A DNA stretch of 7,071 nt from NCBI GenBank assembly GCA_016281115.1, contig JAEEHZ010000108.1, positions 1-7,071 of the forward strand, read 5' to 3'. The notes under the pieces were generated by a model. The model saw only the letters and a list, made by a program, of their open reading frames with translations. It had not been told where the DNA came from and searched no databases. The translations under genes were made by a program, and so were the position numbers. This DNA is from Clostridiaceae bacterium (GTDB taxonomy: Bacteria > Bacillota > Clostridia > Oscillospirales > Acutalibacteraceae). This document shows, one piece after another, positions 1-6,778 of the stretch (the stretch's first letter is position 1; the number at the start of each line of letters is the position of its first letter).

Positions 1-129
1 CCCCCACTGGGTGGACGAGATCCCCCTGCTTCGTTCTTGGAAAGGTGATTCTGTCATATTCTGGCTTTGTTATTAATAATTACTCAGATTATTCTAATGC
101 TTTGGTTGGTCGCCTTAAATCAACAAAAC

Positions 130-166
130 AACGGCACGGTTGAGGAATTTGCCTCGCCGTGCCGTT
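130..166 (-). terminator. Rho-independent terminator after the lipoprotein gene
   Basis: The arms 130-139 and 157-166 form a perfect 10-bp GC-rich stem. Inside it, 142-145 pairs with 152-155 (GAGG with CCTC), leaving a short unpaired step and a 6-base loop. Read on the minus strand, the hairpin begins 17 bases after the lipoprotein stop codon and is followed by GTTTTGTTGATT, a fair U-rich tail. Read on the plus strand the tail is only moderately T-rich, so it might also stop a gene arriving from the left, but no such gene was recognised. Confidence 0.88.
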
Positions 167-183
167 TACGTTAATTATATTTA

Positions 184-720
184 TCAATATCCTGAATATG
201 GGTTATAGTCATAGAATACCATTGCTACTTTGTTTCCTTCTGCATTACCTGAAGGATTGTATTCTATAATTCCCCATAAGCTTTCGCCGTTTGTAAGGGG
301 GCAAAATGCAGAATCACCGTCTGACAATTCATCCGGCAACACCATTTCGCCTATCGTTTCCCAATGTGAAAATCCGTTTTCAAGCATATTGTCTATATAC
401 TCTTTAAACTCAGAATATTCTATATCTTTTACCTGTATGTTATATGTTCCCTCGCTGCCTCCTGCCTGTGCGTCAACATAGTAGTCAACCGTATCGCAAA
501 GCTTGGGAAGCACTGCCAAAGCCTCTGCGTCAGGCCACGGCAGATCTGTTTTCGGCTCAACACTTGCAACGTTTACGGTTTTGCTTGATGTAGATGCAAC
601 AACAGATGATGTTTCGTTTTCACTCGGAGTAATAACGGTAGTGTCGTCTCCGCAGCTGCAGAGCAAAGCCGCCGCCATAGCACAAATAATAAAAGCAGTA
701 ATTATTCTTTTCATACTCAT
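184..720 (-). CDS. Putative secreted lipoprotein of unknown function
   Basis: The 178-residue product starts with a lipoprotein signal peptide: Lys4-Arg5, a hydrophobic stretch at about 6-21, and the lipobox Leu-Cys-Ser-Cys with the lipidated Cys at residue 23. It should be anchored to the outer face of the cytoplasmic membrane. Residues 25-58 are a Ser/Thr/Val-rich linker. A PWPD motif at 61-64 opens a small globular domain to the end, which contains a segment (about 103-120) resembling the 'F..Y.....E.GF' pattern of small Clostridia lipoproteins such as the DUF6591 group; that resemblance is from memory. No catalytic motif is visible. The Shine-Dalgarno AAAAGGA (725-731) lies 4 bases from the first ATG (720) and 10 bases from a second in-frame ATG (714), so either could be used; the longer form is given. 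The gene has its own promoter and terminator and looks like a separate unit, not a polysaccharide enzyme. The call as a lipoprotein is firm; the function is unknown. Confidence 0.87.
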   Translation of the reverse strand: MSMKRIITAFIICAMAAALLCSCGDDTTVITPSENETSSVVASTSSKTVNVASVEPKTDLPWPDAEALAVLPKLCDTVDYYVDAQAGGSEGTYNIQVKDIEYSEFKEYIDNMLENGFSHWETIGEMVLPDELSDGDSAFCPLTNGESLWGIIEYNPSGNAEGNKVAMVFYDYNPYSGY

Positions 721-738
721 ACATTCCTTTTATCAAAT

Positions 739-769
739 ATTATAATACTTAAACGTGCAGAATTCTCAA
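739..769 (-). promoter_or_regulatory. Possible second promoter of the lipoprotein gene
   Basis: On the minus strand TTGAGA (764-769) is followed after 16 bases by TATTAT (742-747); an overlapping TATAAT (739-744) would give a 19-base spacer. Both hexamers are near consensus, but transcription would start only about 10 bases before the start codon, leaving little leader around the ribosome binding site. The region is AT-rich, where -10-like words arise by chance, so this is the weaker of the two candidates. Confidence 0.3.
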
Positions 770-783
770 ATTCGTGCATAACA

Positions 784-812
784 AAGATACAGCATATTTG
801 CAGTTTTGTCAA
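784..812 (-). promoter_or_regulatory. Sigma-A type promoter for the lipoprotein gene
   Basis: On the minus strand a perfect -35 hexamer TTGACA (807-812) is followed by an ideal 17-base spacer and TATCTT (784-789), which matches 4 of 6 bases of the -10 consensus. The predicted start at about 777 gives a leader of roughly 55 bases before the lipoprotein start codon. It lies in the gap between the last polysaccharide gene and the lipoprotein gene, which supports independent transcription of the latter. Confidence 0.7.
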
Positions 813-823
813 GAGGTAGCAGT

Positions 824-861
824 AATAAACTAAAACCAAACCATTTTGAAAATAGTTTATT
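824..861 (-). repeat. AT-rich inverted repeat over the operon's last stop codon
   Basis: AATAAACTA (824-832) and its exact reverse complement TAGTTTATT (853-861) are 9-bp arms around a 20-base spacer. The right arm includes the TAA stop codon of the acetyltransferase gene (857-859). The location fits a transcript-end structure, but the stem is nearly all A-T and no U-tract follows on the minus strand, so it would be a weak terminator at best. It could also occur by chance in AT-rich DNA. Confidence 0.35.
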
Positions 862-1450
862 TGTTAGCTGTATGTAAATTGTTATAATGCGTTTCCGAAA
901 TAACTTTTGCAGGTACCCCTGCAATGGTTACTCCCGGAGTGGTAAACGATTTGTTAACAACTGAATTTGCACCTATTATTATATTGTCAGCCAATGTGAC
1001 ATCTCCTATTATTACGGCGCCAAAGCCAATATCCACATTGTTTCCTAATGTAGGTACTCCTGCACAGCTACCCTTGTTGCCTATGCAGTTATTACCGTGA
1101 AACTTGCAGTTTTTTCCGATATGTGCCTGAGGATTAATAATAATTGTGCCGTTGTGATATATTGTAAGCCCGCTTTCACAACTGTTTGGACCAATATAAA
1201 ATCCAAGTTTGTTACCTATATTGTGCTTTTTTCTTTCATAACACAATGCCAAAAGTTTTTTGATTTTATTGTTTCCCGCAGTGTTTATATAATATTCCTG
1301 ATAACGTAAGAGCTTCAGGTATTTGCATATCAAATATTCGGGATCTCTGACTCTTTTCATAATTGCAGAGCATTTTTTATCGCGTATTTCATGAAGATAA
1401 GCGTTATCTTTATATATATACTCTTTAAGTTCTGCTTTGTTTTTTATCAT
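857..1450 (-). CDS. Serine-acetyltransferase-like O-acetyltransferase (hexapeptide repeat)
   Basis: The 197-residue cytoplasmic enzyme belongs to the left-handed beta-helix (hexapeptide) acyltransferases, which take acetyl from acetyl-CoA. An alpha-helical N-terminal region (about 1-80) with many Lys, Arg and Tyr residues precedes a stretch of imperfect [LIV]-G-x-x-x-x turns from about 83 to 184. Typical family features are YHNGTIIIN (98-106), the candidate catalytic histidines His99 and His118, IGANSVV (159-165) and the closing AGVPAKVI (177-184). Members with this N-terminal layout are commonly labelled serine acetyltransferase but, in polysaccharide loci, are thought to O-acetylate a sugar; that is the preferred reading here. 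It is the last gene of the operon, starting 18 bases after the preceding stop. Its Shine-Dalgarno AAAGGA (1461-1466) lies 10 bases before the ATG; an ATG nearer the site (1460) is out of frame and closes after 11 codons. A role in cysteine synthesis is possible but less likely from context. Confidence 0.86.
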   Translation of the reverse strand: MIKNKAELKEYIYKDNAYLHEIRDKKCSAIMKRVRDPEYLICKYLKLLRYQEYYINTAGNNKIKKLLALCYERKKHNIGNKLGFYIGPNSCESGLTIYHNGTIIINPQAHIGKNCKFHGNNCIGNKGSCAGVPTLGNNVDIGFGAVIIGDVTLADNIIIGANSVVNKSFTTPGVTIAGVPAKVISETHYNNLHTANK

Positions 1451-1468
1451 GGATGACCATTCCTTTAA

Positions 1469-2461
1469 CTATATACCGTTCTTAAATTTGCACATCAGGT
1501 AAACAGGCAAAAAGCTTTTCACCATATATGAAAACTTAAATACAATATTACGTTTTCCTGTATAAGCTTTATAAAGGGATTTGAAATTATTACTTTTAAT
1601 TACACGCCTGTTATATGACAGTTTTCTCATAAAGCTGTCTTTATTGTTTTTGTTGAATGTATTGAATAACACATTCTCCAAGCGAATAAATGCGTCGTCT
1701 TTAAAGCTTGTTTCAGACACGTTATTCAGATTCCAGTTTTCTATATATTCCAAAATGGTTTTGTTTAAAACAGTGTTGATTTCTAAAAGATCACTTCTGT
1801 ATTTATTGAGAAGCGATGCAGCCGAACCGGTATAATAATTGTATAACGGTTTGTTGATTATAAAAAACTTCTCATCAATTATTTTGTCAATATAATGAAA
1901 ATTAAATACCATATCCTCGCCCAGCGATAGATTTTCAGGCATAGTTATATTATATTTATCCAGTATACTTTTTTTAAATATTTTATTCCACGGCTGAGAA
2001 ATGAAAGGGGGTGAGGTAAGCTTGTAAAGTGTGTTTTTGCCTATTGTTGTATATGAATCCGATCCATCAAATACTGTAGGTTGTTCAATACCTTTGCTGT
2101 CAACATAGTTGAAGCCGCATATTGCAAAGCTGAATCCATCAAGCATAGGCTTGCACAATTCATTCAAGTATTCAGGCACAACAGAGTCATCACTGTCTAC
2201 AAAACATATGTATTTTCCGGAGGCTTTTTTAATACCTTCGTTTCTTGCCGAGGAAACGCCGCCGTTTTCCTTGTGAATAACTGTTATCCTGTTATCTTTT
2301 TCAGCGAAAGCATCACATATTTCAGCGCTTTTGTCTTTTGAACCGTCGTCTACAAGCAACAATTCAAAATCTCCAAAAGTCTGATTTAAAATACTGTTAA
2401 TACAATATTTTAGTGTATTTTCCGCATTGTATACGGGTACGATTACAGATATAAGAGGCAT
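1469..2461 (-). CDS. GT2 family glycosyltransferase (GT-A fold), third of the tandem trio
   Basis: The 330-residue product is a family 2 inverting glycosyltransferase that should move a sugar from a nucleotide-sugar donor to the growing lipid-linked repeat unit in the cytoplasm. The N-terminal Rossmann-like domain has ISVIVPVYN at 4-12, the donor-binding DDGS at 38-41, a GGVSSARN segment at about 67-74 and the metal-binding DSDD at 89-92. Further on, QPWNK (156-160) and GED (181-183) mark the acceptor and catalytic-base region of EpsJ/WcaA-like enzymes. The last 110 residues are basic, with hydrophobic patches suited to membrane association. An in-frame GTG at 2470 would add Met-Lys-His, but AGGTG (2468-2472) sits 6 bases before the ATG at 2461 and would overlap the GTG, so the ATG is chosen; it also matches the MPFIS start of the preceding paralog. 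The upstream gene ends 5 bases before this start, suggesting translational coupling. The 3' half is markedly AT-rich. Donor sugar cannot be deduced. Confidence 0.92.
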   Translation of the reverse strand: MPLISVIVPVYNAENTLKYCINSILNQTFGDFELLLVDDGSKDKSAEICDAFAEKDNRITVIHKENGGVSSARNEGIKKASGKYICFVDSDDSVVPEYLNELCKPMLDGFSFAICGFNYVDSKGIEQPTVFDGSDSYTTIGKNTLYKLTSPPFISQPWNKIFKKSILDKYNITMPENLSLGEDMVFNFHYIDKIIDEKFFIINKPLYNYYTGSAASLLNKYRSDLLEINTVLNKTILEYIENWNLNNVSETSFKDDAFIRLENVLFNTFNKNNKDSFMRKLSYNRRVIKSNNFKSLYKAYTGKRNIVFKFSYMVKSFLPVYLMCKFKNGI

Positions 2462-2466
2462 ATGTT

Positions 2467-2472
2467 TCACCT
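2467..2472 (-). promoter_or_regulatory. Ribosome binding site that decides the 2461 start
   Basis: AGGTGA on the minus strand overlaps the TGA stop codon of the preceding GT2 gene. Its AGGTG core is 6 bases from ATG 2461, an ideal distance, but covers GTG 2470, which therefore cannot be the start served by this site. Confidence 0.72.
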
Positions 2473-3486
2473 GCTTTTTCTCTTGCGTTTTATGTCATAT
2501 AGCTTATCATAAATGTGTACAGCCGTATAACACCTAAGTCTATAGGCCGCCTTTTGAAGAGGATTGATACAGCAATCGCACATACTCAGTGCGTCTTTAA
2601 ACTCCTGACTTTTCATTATCGTTCTGCACATTTTTTTTCTGTGCCGCTTTGATAAATCGGTCCTGCTGTTATATATTCCTCTCATAGTGCTTGCAAATCT
2701 GTAAAATACAGAGTTATAGGCGCGTGTCATCTCACCGGGGGACAATCCCCATTTAATACCGTACTTTACAAGATTTCTGTTTATCTCATATGAATATGAC
2801 TCTCTGTTCATATGAAATTGACGGGTTAGAGATCCCGAAATACAATTCATATGCACATAAGGCGCTATATTCATAAGCACAATTTTTTCGCCGCTTTTGT
2901 CGAGATACTCAAGCCCGAAGACTATATCCTCTCCAAGCTGCATACCGTCTATCATACGGATATTATTCTCCTGTATTATGCTGTTTTTATATAATTTGTT
3001 CCAAACAGGCTGACAAAGCAATTCATCAAACAGAGTCATATATTTATCCCTGCTGAGTTCAATATAATTTTTATCACTGATGTAATCGGCAGAAGCAGTA
3101 TCGAAGGAATTATAATTATTCAGATTATCATAACGGCACCATATATTGTTACAATCGGGATACATATTTTTGCAATCAACAAAACAAGATATATAGTTTT
3201 CCTTTACAAAGTCATCGCTGTCAACGAACATAACATATTCACCGCAGGCATTGTCCAAACCCAAATTGCGTGCGGCGGAAACACCCGGCTTTTTTTGAGA
3301 AAACACTTTTATTCTGCTGTTGCGCTCGGAATATCGCTTGCAGATATCAAGGCTTTTATCCGATGAATTGTTATCTACGAGCAATAATTCAAAGTCTTTG
3401 AAGCTTTGGCTTAATATGCTCTCTATGCAAAAAGAGAGATATGTTTCGCTGTTGTATACAGGTACAATAATGCTAATAAACGGCAT
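2467..3486 (-). CDS. GT2 family glycosyltransferase (GT-A fold), second of the tandem trio
   Basis: The 339-residue product is a second GT2 sugar transferase. Its motifs stand at the same spacing as in the next gene downstream: ISIIVPVYN at 4-12, DNNS at 38-41 in place of DDGS, GVSAARN at 68-74, DSDD at 89-92, QPVWNK at 159-164 and GED at 185-187. The DNNS variant is common in active GT2 enzymes, where the first Asp is the conserved one. The middle domain is rich in Tyr, Asn and Cys, and the C-terminus is strongly basic (ending in a Lys/Arg run), suggesting contact with the membrane surface. The start ATG follows the upstream stop by 28 bases; AAAGGA (3500-3505) lies 13 bases away, longer than ideal, and no better in-frame ATG, GTG or TTG lies between. 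Similarity to the downstream gene in both the N-terminal and middle regions points to an old tandem duplication with changed acceptor or donor preference. Substrate unknown. Confidence 0.92.
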   Translation of the reverse strand: MPFISIIVPVYNSETYLSFCIESILSQSFKDFELLLVDNNSSDKSLDICKRYSERNSRIKVFSQKKPGVSAARNLGLDNACGEYVMFVDSDDFVKENYISCFVDCKNMYPDCNNIWCRYDNLNNYNSFDTASADYISDKNYIELSRDKYMTLFDELLCQPVWNKLYKNSIIQENNIRMIDGMQLGEDIVFGLEYLDKSGEKIVLMNIAPYVHMNCISGSLTRQFHMNRESYSYEINRNLVKYGIKWGLSPGEMTRAYNSVFYRFASTMRGIYNSRTDLSKRHRKKMCRTIMKSQEFKDALSMCDCCINPLQKAAYRLRCYTAVHIYDKLYDIKRKRKSR

Positions 3487-3514
3487 AATTATATGCTTGT
3501 CCTTTCCGAAATTG

Positions 3515-4498
3515 TCAAAACCCTATACCTAAAATGCTTTCCGCTTTTGTAATAATGCCAAATGTTACCGGATTCTTGGAAAACCGATATCGAATTCGGT
3601 CTGCCTTTCGCAGATTAATAAGAGAAGTTTTAGTAAGCTTTATGTTTTTCATATAGCCTTTAATAATGCTTTTTGATTTTGATTTTTCTTTGCCCCTAAG
3701 CCATTTGATCGTAGCTTTATATGCGTAGTAGCATCCGAAAAACACGCTTGATTCTGTTTTTTCGGCAACAACGGGAAACCGTTCTCTGAAATATTCCTGC
3801 CTTTTTTGATAAGCTTCCAGTGCATCTAAACGTTTCAGTGAGTATCCCGACCCCATTATACTGCCCTGACGCTGTGTATAATAATACAAAGGAACAAAGC
3901 AATGAGCGGTTTTGGCTGAATTGCCGATTATTTGGTAAGTCCAAAATTCATCTTCGTTTGTTTTCCCTACTTCAAATCTGATATTATCAACAACAGATCT
4001 TTTATATACTTTATTCCAAACGTGCTGATGGATTATATTATCGTTTACAAGCATACAGAGAGCGTCTACGGTACCGTAGACCGAAACGTCATAATTATTC
4101 GGGATCATATCAGAGATTTTTTCATCCAAGTATACTTTTTTAACATCACACTCTGCTATATCACAATTATGTTCTTTTATTGCGTTGATAAGTATACTGT
4201 AAAACTCACTGTGCAAACAATCGTCACTGTCGATAAAGCTTATATATTCACCCGTGCATATTGCAAGACCTGAGTTTCTGGCGTCGCTCAGACCTCCGTT
4301 CGTTTTATGTATAACCTTGATTCTGTCGTCAATTTCAGCGTAATTGTCGCACATAGCTCCGCATTTATCGGGAGAGCCGTCATCTACAAGAATTATTTCC
4401 AGGTTTTTATATGTTTGATTTAAAATGGATTTTACACAGTTATCAAGATATTCTTCAACCTTATAGATTGGGACAATTACCGAAATTAAATCATTCAT
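3515..4498 (-). CDS. GT2 family glycosyltransferase (GT-A fold), first of the tandem trio
   Basis: The 327-residue product is a GT2 transferase close to the EpsJ/WcaA-like enzymes found in capsule and exopolysaccharide loci. Visible motifs are ISVIVPIYK (5-13), DDGSPD (39-44), GGLSDARN (68-75), DSDD (90-93), QHVWNKVYK (158-166) and NEDEFW (181-186), the last giving the acidic base pair. GGLSDARN and NEDEFW are the usual forms for this subgroup and differ from the GVSSARN and GED of the two following genes, so this copy is the more distant member of the trio. The C-terminal third is basic with Lys-Ser repeats near 'GKEKSKSKS', likely at the membrane surface. The start ATG is 6 bases after the stop of the GT4 gene; AGAGG, overlapping that stop, is 9 bases upstream, so translation is probably coupled. 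The acceptor is presumably the lipid-linked oligosaccharide; the donor sugar is unknown. Confidence 0.93.
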   Translation of the reverse strand: MNDLISVIVPIYKVEEYLDNCVKSILNQTYKNLEIILVDDGSPDKCGAMCDNYAEIDDRIKVIHKTNGGLSDARNSGLAICTGEYISFIDSDDCLHSEFYSILINAIKEHNCDIAECDVKKVYLDEKISDMIPNNYDVSVYGTVDALCMLVNDNIIHQHVWNKVYKRSVVDNIRFEVGKTNEDEFWTYQIIGNSAKTAHCFVPLYYYTQRQGSIMGSGYSLKRLDALEAYQKRQEYFRERFPVVAEKTESSVFFGCYYAYKATIKWLRGKEKSKSKSIIKGYMKNIKLTKTSLINLRKADRIRYRFSKNPVTFGIITKAESILGIGF

Positions 4499-4504
4499 AC
4501 AATT

Positions 4505-5629
4505 TTACCTCTTATCAAGCAGTGCTTTTAGCATCTCACAGGCGGATCTGACAGTATTTTCGGTGCTGAAATACGGTGCGCGCTCCAGTGCCTTTTTACC
4601 GTAATGCTCAAGCATACCGGGGGCAGTGAGCATTTGTTTTATGCCGTTATATAAAGATTCTTCATCGTTATCCGTGACAATACCGTATTCGTTGTTTTCA
4701 CCCAAAAGCTCTTTCATTCCCGAACAAAGTGTTGTTACAACGGGCGTTCCGACAATCAGAGCTTCGGTTACCGCAGTGCTGAGTCCTTCGCTTAATGACG
4801 AACAAACGGACAAGTCGCAGGCCTTAACATATTTATAGGGATTGTCGCGGTATCCTGCCAATGTGAAAGTGTCCTTGATATGCAGTGAATCTATAAGTGA
4901 TTCCAATTCAGCTTTACCGCTCCCGACGCCGAAAATATACATATGATTTTTAATACCTTCGTCAAGCAGCCGCTTGTGTATTCTAGCAAGGCGGTCAAAA
5001 GCTTTAACGGGGATTATTTTACCCACGGAGCAAATATTAAAACACTCTTTATCAAATTTTATATCATCAATTGGTTCGTCTGATCTTCGTTTTATCAGAT
5101 CTGTCTCGATGGTGTTGTATATTGTGGTTATAGGCTTATTAAAATCAAGTGTTTTAACAAAGCTTTCTCTTACGGAATTTGACACACAAGCTGTTATGTT
5201 GAAACGGGCATAGCAGGAGAGCATTTCTTTTACCGAGCGAAAAGATGCCGCCGCGTCTTTTATGTCTTTGTAAGTACAGTGTATCCAACTTACAAGCTTT
5301 GTGTTATTATCCGTGCATCCGCTTACTATTCTTGCGGTTGGCCCTTCAAGATAAGATACGATTATATCGTATTCCTCTTTTATAAAGTGTTTATACAGTG
5401 TGCCGGGAGAAAAAAGCTTCATAATTTTGCTGTTACCCTTTATAAGCTTTTTATATCCGGGTATATATTTAACATCAGATGATAAAAATTGTTTATTTTC
5501 GCCGACATCAAACAGAGTTTGAACGGTAACGTCAAACTCTTGCTTGTCTATGTTGTTTACCAAATTAACAAGAACCTTTTCTGCTCCGCCGTGGGCAAGT
5601 GTAGGTATTAAAAACAAAACTTTGATCAT
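4505..5629 (-). CDS. GT4 family glycosyltransferase (GT-B fold)
   Basis: The 374-residue product is a retaining family 4 glycosyltransferase with two Rossmann-like domains. The N-terminal acceptor domain opens with IKVLFLIPTLAHGGAEKV, including the GGAEK loop at 14-18. The C-terminal donor domain starts at about 197 with NICSVGKIIPVKAF (Lys204 and Lys209 in the usual phosphate-binding places) and holds the nucleotide-sugar signature EX7E at Glu281 to Glu289 (EGLSTAVTE), followed by GTPVVTT. Length and layout are normal for WbnH/PglA-like enzymes that add hexose or N-acetylhexosamine to lipid-linked glycans; the sugar cannot be told. A strong Shine-Dalgarno AAAGGAG (5641-5647) lies 11 bases before the ATG, and the polymerase gene ends 24 bases upstream. 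The part encoding the donor domain is visibly richer in GC than the neighbouring GT2 genes. Cytoplasmic, probably peripheral to the membrane. Confidence 0.95.
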   Translation of the reverse strand: MIKVLFLIPTLAHGGAEKVLVNLVNNIDKQEFDVTVQTLFDVGENKQFLSSDVKYIPGYKKLIKGNSKIMKLFSPGTLYKHFIKEEYDIIVSYLEGPTARIVSGCTDNNTKLVSWIHCTYKDIKDAAASFRSVKEMLSCYARFNITACVSNSVRESFVKTLDFNKPITTIYNTIETDLIKRRSDEPIDDIKFDKECFNICSVGKIIPVKAFDRLARIHKRLLDEGIKNHMYIFGVGSGKAELESLIDSLHIKDTFTLAGYRDNPYKYVKACDLSVCSSLSEGLSTAVTEALIVGTPVVTTLCSGMKELLGENNEYGIVTDNDEESLYNGIKQMLTAPGMLEHYGKKALERAPYFSTENTVRSACEMLKALLDKR

Positions 5630-5653
5630 ATAGCCTAAAGCTCCTTTAATTGC

Positions 5654-6757
5654 TCATAAGTTGTACTCATATATGCCAAGGCTACTGCTTACATACATGC
5701 CTGCATTACCCTGCAAGCTTATATAGAAGAAGTATAAATATGCCAGAATAAAAATTATCCTATACATAGAATTATCCTGACCGTTGCGGTCTTTTAATGC
5801 ATAAGGCAAAGCAATACAGTTATACGCATTAAAATAGGTCATCATTCTGCCAATGGTAATGCCGCTTGTAAGTGTTGCTAAAATACACATAGACGCGGTG
5901 ACTGCCGACAGGTTTATACTTATTTTAATAAACTCGGGCGCATCTTCCAATTCATTTCTTTTCAGAAACAAGAATACAGGCATAGCCGCAAAAAACAATG
6001 CGCGCATTATTCCCATGTTGCCGCCGTAAGTAACATTCTTATAACCGAGGCTGTCTCCTACGTCACTTAAAAAGTTTGTAAAAGTATCGGTAAAGAATAT
6101 CGCAAACGCTATGCCTAAAAAGAAGATCACCATTTTTTTCGACCAAGGTTTTTCATGTGCAAAAAAGTACACCGGCAACCACACAATTGCTGATGGGTGA
6201 AATGTAAAGCTTAAACCAAGCAATAACAGAAATTTTAACAGCTTTCTTTTTATAAACGCATCTGAAGCCGAAAGCATAATGGAGACAGCTATAACCTGCC
6301 TCATAGCGTTGAATGCGCTTGTATAGTCTTGGGTAGTAATAAAAAAGTACAGTGTTAAGCGATAATCTACCGAATACTTACGAAATAAACTTATAAATCC
6401 CCAATAACCGATCAGCGCCATAACAAGTAAATACATTTCGGAATTATTTCCGAAAAACGTCCTTATAATTGTCTCGGTTGCGATAAAACCGCCGTGTTCT
6501 GCGTTAAAAAAAGCATTGACCGCACTGCCGATGCCTGTCTCCGAAGATGATAAATAAGCTCCTACATAAGAAGATGTATCAATATAATCGGTACGTTTCA
6601 TCGCAAAAAAAATGATTACTGCAAACGATGCAAATGCCCCGAATTTAGATACCGTAGGAATGGGGCTTTGCGTTAAATCGTGAGAAGAAGCGTATTGCGA
6701 CATACTGAATGACGCCAACAGTACAGTTGAAATAAGTATGATAATATGTACATACAT
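5654..6757 (-). CDS. EpsG/Wzy-type polysaccharide polymerase (membrane protein)
   Basis: The 367-residue product is a multi-pass membrane protein of the EpsG family, relatives of Wzy O-antigen polymerases that join lipid-linked repeat units on the outer side of the membrane. Hydrophobic segments are seen at about 3-20, 36-53, 107-125, 134-141/155-164, 173-200, 209-223, 250-265 and three more before the C-terminus. Family hallmarks are KRTDYIDTSSY after the second segment (54-64), N-x-MRQ at 150-154 and FHPSA at 186-190, the motif order normal for EpsG. Large periplasmic-type loops follow segments two and six. A modest site GGTGA (6767-6771) lies 9 bases before the ATG, and the upstream gene ends 21 bases earlier. 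With polymerase and transferases in one operon, a Wzx/Wzy-type assembly route is most likely, as in the Bacillus subtilis eps locus. Alternative: another transporter-like protein of the locus, but the MRQ and FHPSA motifs argue against it. Confidence 0.88.
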   Translation of the reverse strand: MYVHIIILISTVLLASFSMSQYASSHDLTQSPIPTVSKFGAFASFAVIIFFAMKRTDYIDTSSYVGAYLSSSETGIGSAVNAFFNAEHGGFIATETIIRTFFGNNSEMYLLVMALIGYWGFISLFRKYSVDYRLTLYFFITTQDYTSAFNAMRQVIAVSIMLSASDAFIKRKLLKFLLLLGLSFTFHPSAIVWLPVYFFAHEKPWSKKMVIFFLGIAFAIFFTDTFTNFLSDVGDSLGYKNVTYGGNMGIMRALFFAAMPVFLFLKRNELEDAPEFIKISINLSAVTASMCILATLTSGITIGRMMTYFNAYNCIALPYALKDRNGQDNSMYRIIFILAYLYFFYISLQGNAGMYVSSSLGIYEYNL

Positions 6758-6778
6758 AAGAATTTATCACCAAATAAT

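Noticed and set aside
1..143. An open plus-strand frame of 46 codons from the left edge to TGA 141-143, and another of 24 codons ending at 74-76
   Set aside because: Neither has a recognisable motif, start or ribosome site; the longer one ends inside the lipoprotein terminator stem. One could be the tail of a gene from the left, but the sequence does not support a call.
3364..3375. DNNS in place of DDGS in the second GT2 as a sign of an inactive enzyme
   Set aside because: This variant is frequent in active GT2 enzymes; the first Asp, DSDD and GED motifs are all kept.
3932..4273. A 113-codon plus-strand open frame
   Set aside because: It lies entirely opposite the well-supported GT2 gene at 3515-4498 and has no ribosome site or known motif; it is a reading-frame shadow.
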